A stretch of 22,283 nucleotides of DNA from a virus. Below, piece by piece: positions 10,153 to 17,356 of the stretch. The position numbers and the translations under genes were made by a program. The stretch lies in the IMG/VR virus record IMGVR_UViG_3300030108_002577, positions 1-22,283 of that record, one strand, 5' to 3'. The notes under the pieces are model-generated. The model ran no database searches. It had not been told where the DNA came from and was given only the letters and a program-made list of their open reading frames with translations. Position 1 is the stretch's first letter. Each line of letters opens with the position of its first letter.

Positions 10153-11765
10153 GCGTTAAATATGCAGACATAGAATCATTACAAGATATATTTGAATTTG
10201 TAGATGCAGGTAATCAACTTACCGCGTCACAAGTATCATTTCTTGCTAATAAATTAGATATTGATAGAGACCGTATTGCACGAATAGCAAATGCAAGCCA
10301 AGAACCTGAACCTGAAGAATCTGATAATAAATCTCTTACTAGCTCAGAACTTTTAAATATATTTACTTTAGAAGATATAACTGAGCTTTCACTAGATGGT
10401 CGGACGTTTGACGACTTCCAAATAAAAATTTTAGCAAAAAGTTTACGTGTTCCTGAAGCGTCAATAAATAATGCGATAGAACAAGGATTTGCAGAATTAG
10501 CTGATGATGTAAAAAGAGTTGGACCTGCAGGTGGACCAGGTGCAGGTGGTGCAACTTTATCAAGTCCAGTACCGTTAACTGATGTTGACTTTGATTCTAT
10601 ACCTCCTAGTCCTTCTTACATATTTGGTTCTCCTGGAGGTAAGCCAAGTGACAGTGTCAAAGTAATAAGGGAAGCAGAAAGCGACAGGGTTTTACCTTTA
10701 AACTATGAAGACACAATTACTTACTTGCTAGGTATTGGTGTTAATGTAAAGTTTTTAGGATTAGATACTCCTGGTTATCCACTAGGTTACAGGTCTAGGC
10801 AAGAGGGTGGAACTTTAACTGATGATAAGTATGGAGACTTTCCTGTATATCTTCCTGATATGGCTGATTCATTATTCGGAGATTTAATAACTAGCGAGAC
10901 AGAAATTATAAATTTACAAAGGAAGTTAGTAAATGCAGGTTATTTAACTACTACATTTGAACCTGGTTCGTTTGACGCTGCTACAGAACAAGCAACAGAG
11001 ATAGCTATGGGTGTCCATAACTCAGACGGTAGAACACCTAATGTACCTGAAATTGCAGGAGCTTTATTAGATTTTTATGGAGTAAAACCTGATGGAACAC
11101 CAGTAGATTCAACTATGTATGGATTTACACCTGAAAGAGCTTTAGAAATAAAACAGTTTTTGTTAAATGAATTAGATGTAGATATACAAAACGAAGACCA
11201 AAGAATACGTGATGACTTAGTTGTAGAAGCACCAAGACTAGATGAGGAACAAGCTGCTTACACAATGTTACAAGTATTGCAACAACAATACGGTTCTCTA
11301 GGTATTAGATATGACAGCATTTCTAATGCAAGCACATTGGTAAATAAACTTCTTAAAAACGTAGCAGTAGAATCAAAGATAAAAGAAAAAGAATCTATTG
11401 CAGCTAGTAAACGTGCTGCAGAAGCAGCTTTAGATAAAGAGACAAGACTAAATGTACTAAGACGTGCTAATCCAAACTTATCAGATGATGAACTAAAAGA
11501 ACTCTATCCTGAAACCTTTGCAATAGAAACTGTAGATGTAGTAGGAGAGTTAGGCCCATTTGGTGAAGGAGTAGGAAACTTTAGAGAAAACTTATTTGCA
11601 AATAGACTACAAAGAAGTATGCAAGATTTATTACAACCTGAATTAGATTTAAATGAAAAAAGAAATAATATTAATCAAGCAACTTCAAACTTTTATAGGG
11701 CTGCAAGAGGTGCAAGAAACTTAGTACAATCCGCACCTTCTTTAAACAGAGGTATTAACACGTGA
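10149..11765 (+). CDS. Virion protein with duplicated N-terminal module and peptidoglycan-binding-like segment
   Basis: A 538-residue protein starting at GTG within a 4-nt GTGA overlap with the giant gene, indicating translational coupling. Residues about 9-48 and 67-112 look like two copies of one helical module, sharing the pattern L-x(3)-F/I, then F/L-A-N/K-K/S-L, then a basic or Ile-rich helix. A Gly/Pro-rich linker follows (about 123-165). Residues about 251-290 (INLQRKLVNAGYL, then GSFDAATEQA) resemble the PG_binding_1 fold pattern of LQ-x-L-x-x-x-G-Y-L followed by G-x-F-x-x-x-T. The C-terminal third is charged and helical. With a transglycosylase-like gene next door, it probably belongs to the wall-penetration and ejection apparatus. 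The domain call is by eye and moderate. Confidence 0.65.
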   Translation: MSVKYADIESLQDIFEFVDAGNQLTASQVSFLANKLDIDRDRIARIANASQEPEPEESDNKSLTSSELLNIFTLEDITELSLDGRTFDDFQIKILAKSLRVPEASINNAIEQGFAELADDVKRVGPAGGPGAGGATLSSPVPLTDVDFDSIPPSPSYIFGSPGGKPSDSVKVIREAESDRVLPLNYEDTITYLLGIGVNVKFLGLDTPGYPLGYRSRQEGGTLTDDKYGDFPVYLPDMADSLFGDLITSETEIINLQRKLVNAGYLTTTFEPGSFDAATEQATEIAMGVHNSDGRTPNVPEIAGALLDFYGVKPDGTPVDSTMYGFTPERALEIKQFLLNELDVDIQNEDQRIRDDLVVEAPRLDEEQAAYTMLQVLQQQYGSLGIRYDSISNASTLVNKLLKNVAVESKIKEKESIAASKRAAEAALDKETRLNVLRRANPNLSDDELKELYPETFAIETVDVVGELGPFGEGVGNFRENLFANRLQRSMQDLLQPELDLNEKRNNINQATSNFYRAARGARNLVQSAPSLNRGINT

Positions 11766-12646
11766 CACCTGCACAATTAGCAGGACTTCTTATAGCAGCA
11801 GCTACACAATTAAAAGGTGCAGGTATGCCATTAGAAGTAGACCCATCAGAAAACTTTAACGATTTAGCAACTCTTGTATCTATTGCATTTGCAGAAAGTC
11901 AACAAGGTGAGAATATAGGTACAGGCCAATCAATCCTTACAGATGAAGAAGGTAACAGAGAACAATCATTTGGGCCATTTCAAGTAAATAAATTTTGGTA
12001 TAAAGATAGAAATGATAGTGGTGATACGAGTGTAGTAAACAACAAATACACAGATGTCTTTAATGATAAGTCACCTGAAGAAATGGAGAAATTAGTTCAA
12101 GACCCAATAAATGCAGCATTAGCAGCAATAATTATTGCTAACAGTAATAATGGATATGAGAATTGGTCTGTGTATAATAGTAAAGTATATGGTATTAAAG
12201 ACCAAAATTTTGAATCAGAGTTTTGGCGTACTGGGTTTAATACTGCTGCAGCAGAATATTATAAGATACCTGAGGAAGATATGAATAAATTTAAGCCAAC
12301 AGTACAAGGCCCTGAAGGTGAGCCACCTAGGGATGAAGAAGATAAAGTAAGTAAAATAGAAACTTCAGAAGGTAACCTAGGTAAAGCAATGAGAGCTAGA
12401 GGCTATGGTGAGAGAGAAGTTGTTAGATTTCAAAGGGCATTAGATAAATTAATTGCAGACTTTTTTCCTGGCCAAGAAGATAACGAAGAAGTTATTAGGC
12501 AAACAACAATAGCTGCAGCACAAACTATAGGTATGCCTTCTAATGCTATGACGCTAGAAGAATCACAGAATATGGATGCAGTCAATTCAGTAGTAAAAGA
12601 TTTTGTTTACAACATAGGAAGACAGAAAGCTCTATTAAATAAATAA
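11762..12646 (+). CDS. Virion-associated lysozyme/lytic transglycosylase-like protein
   Basis: A 294-residue protein beginning at GTG in another 4-nt GTGA overlap. The N-terminal 145 residues carry the hallmarks of the SLT/lysozyme-like fold: a helix with the putative catalytic Glu (IAFAESQQG, E45), a SFGPFQVN segment at 69-76 matching the G-L/P-F-Q-I/V-N motif, a helix with PINAALAA (about 115-122), and a WSVYNS end motif at 135-140. Such domains cleave peptidoglycan glycan strands. The other half (about 185-294) is charged and helical and unassigned. No signal peptide is present, and the gene sits among virion proteins, so it is more likely carried in the particle to open the wall at infection than used for lysis from within. 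Assignment to the fold is fairly secure; the exact activity is not. Confidence 0.8.
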   Translation: MTPAQLAGLLIAAATQLKGAGMPLEVDPSENFNDLATLVSIAFAESQQGENIGTGQSILTDEEGNREQSFGPFQVNKFWYKDRNDSGDTSVVNNKYTDVFNDKSPEEMEKLVQDPINAALAAIIIANSNNGYENWSVYNSKVYGIKDQNFESEFWRTGFNTAAAEYYKIPEEDMNKFKPTVQGPEGEPPRDEEDKVSKIETSEGNLGKAMRARGYGEREVVRFQRALDKLIADFFPGQEDNEEVIRQTTIAAAQTIGMPSNAMTLEESQNMDAVNSVVKDFVYNIGRQKALLNK

Positions 12647-14010
12647 TGAAGTACGAAGTATATCAATTATCAGACGGCACTTATAGTATCAGACCTATTT
12701 CAGATGGAGTAGTTGACGGTGTAACAATCTTTGCAGATGCAGCAAGAGCTATGATAGCTGCAAATAAATTAAACGCCGCACAGAAAACAGATGAAGAAGA
12801 TTCTGATATAGAAGTAGAAACTACTATTGTTCCTGATGAAGTAAGGATTGTAGATGGTAAATACTACTATGTATATTCTATTGACCCTGAAGAAGTTAAT
12901 CTACCTGCTAGTGAACCTACAGTATATTTTTATTATGTATCTGATTACTTGTATGACCCTGCTAAGGGTGTTCCTCAAAAAGAAGGCATTGATGATATAG
13001 AAGATTTTGCAGTAAGTTTTGGAAACTTAGAAGAAATAGATGGCGACCTAAGAGGTAATCCACTAGAACTATTAGCTGCTGATATATTTAATGAAACAAA
13101 ACGTAATCCATTTTTATTACTAAAAGAAGAAGAAGGTGCTGTAAACAATCTAGGAGAAGATGTTGGTGGTCAATATGCTACTCTTTACACATACTTAGAA
13201 GATTTATTTGAACAAAAAGGGTATGACACAAAAGATTATGATTTAAGAAGCCCTGCTTTGATGGCTCTGTCTGCTGAAGAAAGAGCATACGCAACAGCTT
13301 TATTCTTGGGAGATGATGTAGAATCTAACGCTTCACTCAGAGCTTTACAAGATACAGCTATGTTTGAAGTCTCAAGCCTTATGTTAAAATATGGCCTAAC
13401 TGATATGGATGAGGAATTAGTAAATACTTTATATGATATGAGATATAAAGGAAAGTTAAATACCAAAACACTATCTGAGCAATTTAGATTAGCTGTCTTT
13501 ACAGAATTACCTGGCTACAGAGACCCAAGAATTGTGCAAGCTATGAAAGATAACAATATAAGACAAGCATCCTCCAAAGCATATATGAAAAAAGTTGATG
13601 ACAGGATTAATTCTAAATTAGGTAAAACATTAGGTTCAGGATTTACTAAAGAAGATAAACAGTTTTTAACAAATGTTTATGGACTAGATGGTGGCGAAGC
13701 TATATTAGATGCAGAGTTACAATCTATATGGGATAGTAATGTCTCTGAAAAGTATCAAGGAAGAAACTATGCAACAGTTATGGCAGGACTAAGGCCTGTG
13801 TTATTACGTGAAGGTAACTTTGATGAGAATGGTAGAGATGTAGATTTTGTTCAAGACTTGTTAAGGTCAGAAGAAGATGTTCAAAAGAATGCAAGAAAAT
13901 ATTTCTTAGGAGTAGGAGACCAAGGAGCATTGAACAAAATGGCAAGTACACTTAAAGGCTCAGGATTAGGTAATGTAATCAGAGGCGGAGCTGCTACAGG
14001 AGTTTACTAA
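12646..14010 (+). CDS. Virion-type protein of unknown function (454 aa)
   Basis: The ATG overlaps the preceding stop by one base (TAATG). The first 45 residues look like a small beta-alpha domain (YEVYQLSDGTYSIRPI, then DAARAMIAANKLNAA), and residues 50-115 are acidic and strand-rich. The rest (about 140-454) is mainly helical with many Leu/Ala heptad-like stretches, ending in a Gly-rich tail (GSGLGNVIRGGAATGVY). I recognise no catalytic motif and no membrane segment. Its place in the same coupled block as the giant protein and the transglycosylase suggests another internal virion or ejection protein. Gene reality is well supported by length, spacing and codon use; function is inferred from context alone. 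Confidence 0.7.
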   Translation: MKYEVYQLSDGTYSIRPISDGVVDGVTIFADAARAMIAANKLNAAQKTDEEDSDIEVETTIVPDEVRIVDGKYYYVYSIDPEEVNLPASEPTVYFYYVSDYLYDPAKGVPQKEGIDDIEDFAVSFGNLEEIDGDLRGNPLELLAADIFNETKRNPFLLLKEEEGAVNNLGEDVGGQYATLYTYLEDLFEQKGYDTKDYDLRSPALMALSAEERAYATALFLGDDVESNASLRALQDTAMFEVSSLMLKYGLTDMDEELVNTLYDMRYKGKLNTKTLSEQFRLAVFTELPGYRDPRIVQAMKDNNIRQASSKAYMKKVDDRINSKLGKTLGSGFTKEDKQFLTNVYGLDGGEAILDAELQSIWDSNVSEKYQGRNYATVMAGLRPVLLREGNFDENGRDVDFVQDLLRSEEDVQKNARKYFLGVGDQGALNKMASTLKGSGLGNVIRGGAATGVY

Positions 14011-15164
14011 TGGAATTTTCAGACGAAGTATTACAACAATTTAGTATTAGCAAAGGCCTAGTAGAAGAAGATGGTACTTTAAATTTATACGTAAATGGTG
14101 CGTTTAAAGAAGTAACAGATGATGAAGGATTAATTAGAGAACTTACTGGAGATGGTGTAAGAGTTGCTATAGCAGCTAATCTTGTAGGAAGTTATGACCC
14201 TGATAATCCTGGAACAGCAGATACATCATCTGCATCAGGACTTACTAGCACACAAGATTTCTTCGATTCTCTTACAGCTATATTTGAAAGTTATGCTACA
14301 GGTGATGATGATGAAGAAGTACAGATAGAAGAAGAAATATTAACACCTTCACAAATAGAAGACTTAGTACCGTGGTTAGCAGGTAAAGGAGACTTACTTA
14401 ATACTTATACAGAGGCTTATGTTGAAACTGGTAATGGAGATTTCTCTATTGCTGCAGTAAGACAATCAGAAGATTACGCAAAATATTATCCAGGCATAAC
14501 TAGAGATGATGGCTCTCTAAGAATGAATGAAACTCAGTATGAACAAACAAGAGAAGGATACTTTAGAATTTTACTGGAAAATGGGTTGAATCCCACAGTG
14601 TTTGATTCTGCAGGTAAAGTTGCAGAGTTAATTGCAGGAGACGTTGATGTTCCTGAGTTTAGAACAAGAGTAGAAGCAACACGAAGAGCATTTATTGATA
14701 ATATAAAAGCTGATGAAATAAAAGCATATTACCAAGCAAACTTCGGTGTTGACCTATCTGACAACGCAGTGTTTGCAGCAGCACTCGACCCCGATATGTC
14801 TAGGGCTATTTTGTTAAATCAAATAGATGTATCAGAGTTAGGTGCTGAAGCAGCATTAAGAAACTTAGATTTGAATACAGACCAGGCACAAAGATTACTA
14901 CAAGCAGGAATAACTGAAGAAGGTTCAACTAGATTGTTTGCTAGAAGTGCTGACCAAATAAGAAGACTATCAGAATTAAGTGCAGCACAAGGTAGAAACA
15001 CCCCTATAAATCTACAACAACAATTAGATGTACAAGTATTTCAAGACCCTACTGCAATAGAGGAACAGAATAGAATATTACAACAACAACAATCTGCTAG
15101 CTCTGCACAAATGGGTGCAGCTAAAACTCAAACTGGAGAGGTTGCAGGCCTCGAAGAAAGATAG
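14010..15164 (+). CDS. Virion-type protein of unknown function (384 aa)
   Basis: The last gene of the coupled block; its ATG overlaps the preceding stop by one base. It is acidic in the first third (a DDDEEVQIEEE run near 98-108). Residues about 148-195 (AAVRQSEDYAKYYPGI, then LRMNETQYEQTREGYFRILLENGLNP) match a segment I have seen in ejection or tape-measure-adjacent proteins of many phages, though I cannot name the family. A second recurring-type region spans about 215-315. The C-terminus is Gln/Ala-rich and probably disordered (about 330-384). No enzyme motif is seen. The stop lies inside the 10-bp palindrome TAGTATACTA, just before a structured intergenic region. A role in the internal virion complex is inference. 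Confidence 0.7.
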   Translation: MEFSDEVLQQFSISKGLVEEDGTLNLYVNGAFKEVTDDEGLIRELTGDGVRVAIAANLVGSYDPDNPGTADTSSASGLTSTQDFFDSLTAIFESYATGDDDEEVQIEEEILTPSQIEDLVPWLAGKGDLLNTYTEAYVETGNGDFSIAAVRQSEDYAKYYPGITRDDGSLRMNETQYEQTREGYFRILLENGLNPTVFDSAGKVAELIAGDVDVPEFRTRVEATRRAFIDNIKADEIKAYYQANFGVDLSDNAVFAAALDPDMSRAILLNQIDVSELGAEAALRNLDLNTDQAQRLLQAGITEEGSTRLFARSADQIRRLSELSAAQGRNTPINLQQQLDVQVFQDPTAIEEQNRILQQQQSASSAQMGAAKTQTGEVAGLEER

Positions 15165-15176
15165 TATACTACATAT

Positions 15177-15198
15177 AGTGCCTGTCGAGGTCGGCACT
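15177..15198 (+). terminator. Hairpin AGTGCC/GGCACT, possible terminator or attenuator
   Basis: A perfect 6-bp stem with a 10-nt loop lies 13 nt after the stop of the preceding gene. It is followed by CTAAATATA rather than a T-run, so it is not a canonical intrinsic terminator. It could slow or partly stop transcription from the internal-virion block, or act as an mRNA 3'-end stabiliser. Confidence 0.35.
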
Positions 15199-15206
15199 CT
15201 AAATAT

Positions 15207-15262
15207 AGGGTCGTAAATTCGGTAACGCCACCAAGGTGCGTTATCTGTCATTCGTAAACCCT
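15207..15262 (+). ncRNA. Predicted two-helix RNA element in capsid-operon leader
   Basis: An outer 5-bp helix (AGGGT at 15207-15211 with ACCCT at 15258-15262) encloses a strong hairpin at 15221-15245: GGTAACG pairs with CGTTATC (one G-U), then a bulged C and a CAC/GTG stem with a CAAG loop. No T-run follows, so it is not a simple terminator. The direct repeat TCGTAAA flanks the inner hairpin on both sides. No known riboswitch or tRNA is recognised. It is a candidate structured leader for the scaffold and capsid message. Confidence 0.4.
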
Positions 15263-15325
15263 TGTGTAAAATCCCTTTAATTACCTAGCGATTATGTTAT
15301 GGGATATTTATATGCTAGAGAAGAT

Positions 15326-15330
15326 GGAGA
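15326..15330 (+). promoter_or_regulatory. Ribosome-binding site deciding the scaffold start
   Basis: GGAGA lies 5 nt before the ATG at 15336. The three upstream in-frame ATGs (15294, 15312, 15324) have no comparable Shine-Dalgarno, so this site favours the shorter scaffold product. Confidence 0.6.
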
Positions 15331-15335
15331 AAATT

Positions 15336-15803
15336 ATGGAAGATATTAAACCAATAGAAGATACAGAAGTTGTAGATGAATCTACAGATGGTATCAAACA
15401 ACTTAGAGAAGAGTATAAAAAGCTAAAAGCTGAGAATAAACAGTTTAAAGCTGATGCTATGAATACTGCTTTAGGTTCATTAGGACTTACAGCAGATAAA
15501 GGTATCGGTAAGGCCGTTACAAAACTCTATGATGGTGATGTCACAGTAGAGGGTATCAAGGAGTTTGTTGCTCAAGAGTTTGGAGAAGTTAGTAGTTCTG
15601 AACAGCCTAGTGCAGCTCCTGCAAATAATGTAGTTGAAGCTCAATCACGTGTAGAGCAGCTTAATAAAATTGGTGTAAATGCAGAACCTGTTGACGTAGG
15701 TCAAGAGTTTCTGAACTTCGTAAGTGACCCAAATACAAGTGCTAAAGATTCTATGAACGCAAAACTGCGGATGCTAGATACTTTAGCCGAACAAGACAAG
15801 TAA
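15336..15803 (+). CDS. Head scaffolding protein
   Basis: A 155-residue acidic, coiled-coil-rich protein directly before the major capsid gene, which is the classic position and composition of a scaffold that templates procapsid assembly and then leaves. From the chosen start the first 25 residues are acidic, a coiled coil follows (IKQLREEYKKLKAENKQF), then a short domain with LGLTADKGIGKAVTKLYDGD and a C-terminal helix (MNAKLRMLDTLAEQDK) that may contact the capsid. An in-frame ATG at 15294 would give 169 residues, but it has no ribosome-binding site; the ATG at 15336 has GGAGA 5 nt upstream. The gene ends 24 nt before the capsid ATG. The function is inferred from context and composition, and is typical. 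Confidence 0.8.
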   Translation: MEDIKPIEDTEVVDESTDGIKQLREEYKKLKAENKQFKADAMNTALGSLGLTADKGIGKAVTKLYDGDVTVEGIKEFVAQEFGEVSSSEQPSAAPANNVVEAQSRVEQLNKIGVNAEPVDVGQEFLNFVSDPNTSAKDSMNAKLRMLDTLAEQDK

Positions 15804-15813
15804 TAATTTATAT

Positions 15814-15819
15814 AGGAGA
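15814..15819 (+). promoter_or_regulatory. Strong ribosome-binding site of the major capsid gene
   Basis: AGGAGA stands 8 nt before the capsid ATG in an A/T-rich unstructured stretch, consistent with high translation of the most abundant virion protein. Confidence 0.75.
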
Positions 15820-15827
15820 AGATAAAA

Positions 15828-16952
15828 ATGGGAGCAATTAGCTTAGGTGCATCAAGCACTACAATTTATGCTCAACATATTAATAACTTCACTGGTGAAT
15901 TGTTTAAAGTTGGTGGTCAAAGAACACCTCTACTTACTGCAGTTGGTGGTTTGAATGGCGGCAAAACATTAAATTCTACATTTTGGCAAGTCCAAGTAGA
16001 AGATAATGCAACCGTTTCTTCAGAACCAACTAAAGGTCAAGAGGGTTCTACACCTACAGAATATCTTGGAAGAGACAGAGCTGCATATACTTATGTAACT
16101 CAGATTTTCCACAAGGGTGTACAAATGACATACACAGCTTTAGCATCTACACAAAACCAAAATCCTTTCGACTTATCTGCAAACATTGCCAACTTTTCTG
16201 ATGGAACAGGCGGCAACACAGCAGGTGACAAGTTAGCACTATTTGGTGGTAGCCCAGTGGCAGATGAATTTGCTTTCCAAATGGAAAAAGCAATGGAAAA
16301 AGTAGCAAGAGAAGTTGAGTGGTTTGCATTCAACGGTTCTTTCTCTGACGGTGCTAATACCACCCCAGGTGATGGAACTAGAGAAATGTACGGTCTTGAC
16401 GTATGGATTACCATAAACAAGAACGCCGACAACTCTGCAGCAGTCAACCCATTAGGCGGTAACTGCTACTACAACGACACAGCAGGAGACGGAACTGGTT
16501 CGGCACAAGTTATATCCTTTAAGACTATTTCAGAGTCATTAAAGAGAATGTATGACAACCACGCACCAATGACAAACCCTGTATTATGTGTTAGTCCAAA
16601 ACAATTACTAGACCTTAACAACGAGCTTGTTAAAGGTACAGTTGATATAGCAGGTGCAATCATTCCTAGAGATAGAAGTGTTGCAGGTGTTGACATTGAC
16701 ACAATCATTACACCATTCGGTTCAATCGGACTTATGGTTATTGACCCTGATGTTATGCCAACAGGAACTGCTTTCATCTTAGACTTAGCTTACATACAAC
16801 CAGTATTTACCAACATCCCAGGATTTGGTACTGTGTTCGTACGTGACTTAGACCAAGATGCCAATGCTAGAATTGGTAAAGCAATTTATATGGAGATGGG
16901 ATTCGAGTTCGGACCTCCTTCATATCACTGCAAAATTCAAGCAGTAGCATAA
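15828..16952 (+). CDS. Major capsid protein (SU10/DUF5309-like)
   Basis: The 374-residue shell protein. The N-terminal region has the pattern QRTPLLTAVGGL (about 31-42) followed by a strand ending FWQVQVEDN (about 51-59) and then RAAYTYVTQIFHKGVQMTY (about 84-102). This resembles the SU10-type HK97-fold capsid family, in which a TPF/L-L-x-x-x-G-G motif precedes a W-Q strand and an N-V-T-Q-I-F-type strand. The C-terminal half carries strands such as ITPFGSIGLMVIDPDVM, as expected for the P- and A-domains. It follows the scaffold and has a strong ribosome-binding site and an intrinsic terminator. Codons differ from the neighbours: Asn, Asp, Tyr and Phe often end in C, as in highly expressed genes. 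Family placement is by recognition, not search. Confidence 0.92.
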   Translation: MGAISLGASSTTIYAQHINNFTGELFKVGGQRTPLLTAVGGLNGGKTLNSTFWQVQVEDNATVSSEPTKGQEGSTPTEYLGRDRAAYTYVTQIFHKGVQMTYTALASTQNQNPFDLSANIANFSDGTGGNTAGDKLALFGGSPVADEFAFQMEKAMEKVAREVEWFAFNGSFSDGANTTPGDGTREMYGLDVWITINKNADNSAAVNPLGGNCYYNDTAGDGTGSAQVISFKTISESLKRMYDNHAPMTNPVLCVSPKQLLDLNNELVKGTVDIAGAIIPRDRSVAGVDIDTIITPFGSIGLMVIDPDVMPTGTAFILDLAYIQPVFTNIPGFGTVFVRDLDQDANARIGKAIYMEMGFEFGPPSYHCKIQAVA

Positions 16953-16967
16953 ACAATTTGAAGATTA

Positions 16968-16994
16968 GGGTGGAACTCCACCTCCACCCTTTTC
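16968..16994 (+). terminator. Rho-independent terminator after the capsid gene
   Basis: GGGTGGA (16968-16974) pairs perfectly with TCCACCC (16983-16989) around an 8-nt loop, followed by TTTTCTT. It lies 15 nt after the capsid stop. The loop contains a second CCACC that can pair instead with GGTGG (16969-16973), giving an alternative shorter hairpin. The site would make capsid and scaffold the most abundant messages upstream of it. Confidence 0.88.
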
Positions 16995-17015
16995 TTCTGC
17001 TATAGTAAGGAAGAT

Positions 17016-17348
17016 ATGATTAAATCAAAACAGGCTTTAATAGATATTTCTGCAGACAACAATAACTCTCTTGGAGTTCAAACAGAAGGTATGTTACTTT
17101 GTGGTATACAATTTCCTGCAGCTATGACAGGTTCAAATATAACATTTGATTTCTCAATGGACAATTCAACATTTGTTGATGTTAAAGAAACAGATGGAAC
17201 TGATGTAAGCTACACAGTATCAGCAGGAGACATTGTTAGAGTTGACCCATCAGGTTGGGCCTTTGCCAGTAATGGTTACATAAGAGTTACCTCTGATGGA
17301 AACGAAGCTGCAGATAGAAAATTAATATTACACTTTAGACATAGTTAG
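17016..17348 (+). CDS. Small beta-rich head/virion protein (decoration- or stopper-like)
   Basis: A 110-residue protein predicted to be almost entirely beta strand, with short hydrophobic segments alternating with Asn/Asp/Ser turns (ITFDFSMDNSTF, IVRVDPSGWAFASNGYIRV). AAGGAAG lies just before the ATG. Its place right behind the capsid terminator and before the connector gene suits a capsid decoration protein or a head-completion protein. The WAFASNGYIRVTSDG segment resembles small beta-sandwich virion proteins in other phages, but I cannot give a family name. No membrane or signal segment. Gene status is secure; role is inferred. Confidence 0.7.
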   Translation: MIKSKQALIDISADNNNSLGVQTEGMLLCGIQFPAAMTGSNITFDFSMDNSTFVDVKETDGTDVSYTVSAGDIVRVDPSGWAFASNGYIRVTSDGNEAADRKLILHFRHS

Positions 17349-17356
17349 GAGACCCA

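Larger units (their letters stand above)
15165..15335 (+). other. Structured intergenic region before scaffold/capsid genes
   Basis: The only gap over 100 nt between genes. It is visibly richer in G+C than the flanking genes and contains two inverted repeats plus a third pair enclosing one of them: AGTGCC/GGCACT, AGGGT/ACCCT, and GGTAACG/CGTTATC. I see no confident -35/-10 promoter pair and no tRNA fold. The 3' end holds four in-frame ATGs of the scaffold gene. Possible roles are a leader controlling capsid expression, an RNA-processing or attenuation site, or a small RNA. The structure is directly visible; the function is not. Confidence 0.6.

Noticed and set aside
15165-15293. tRNA or tmRNA in the intergenic gap
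   Set aside because: The helices do not form a cloverleaf; no acceptor stem, anticodon arm or T-loop consensus could be found.
15262-15298. Sigma-70-type promoter before scaffold
   Set aside because: TTGTGT and TATGTT are present but separated by about 25 nt, too far for a normal promoter; no alternative pair is convincing.
16100-16447. Minus-strand frame of 115 codons inside the capsid gene
   Set aside because: It arises from the C-ending codon bias of the capsid gene; no start signal and no recognisable protein.
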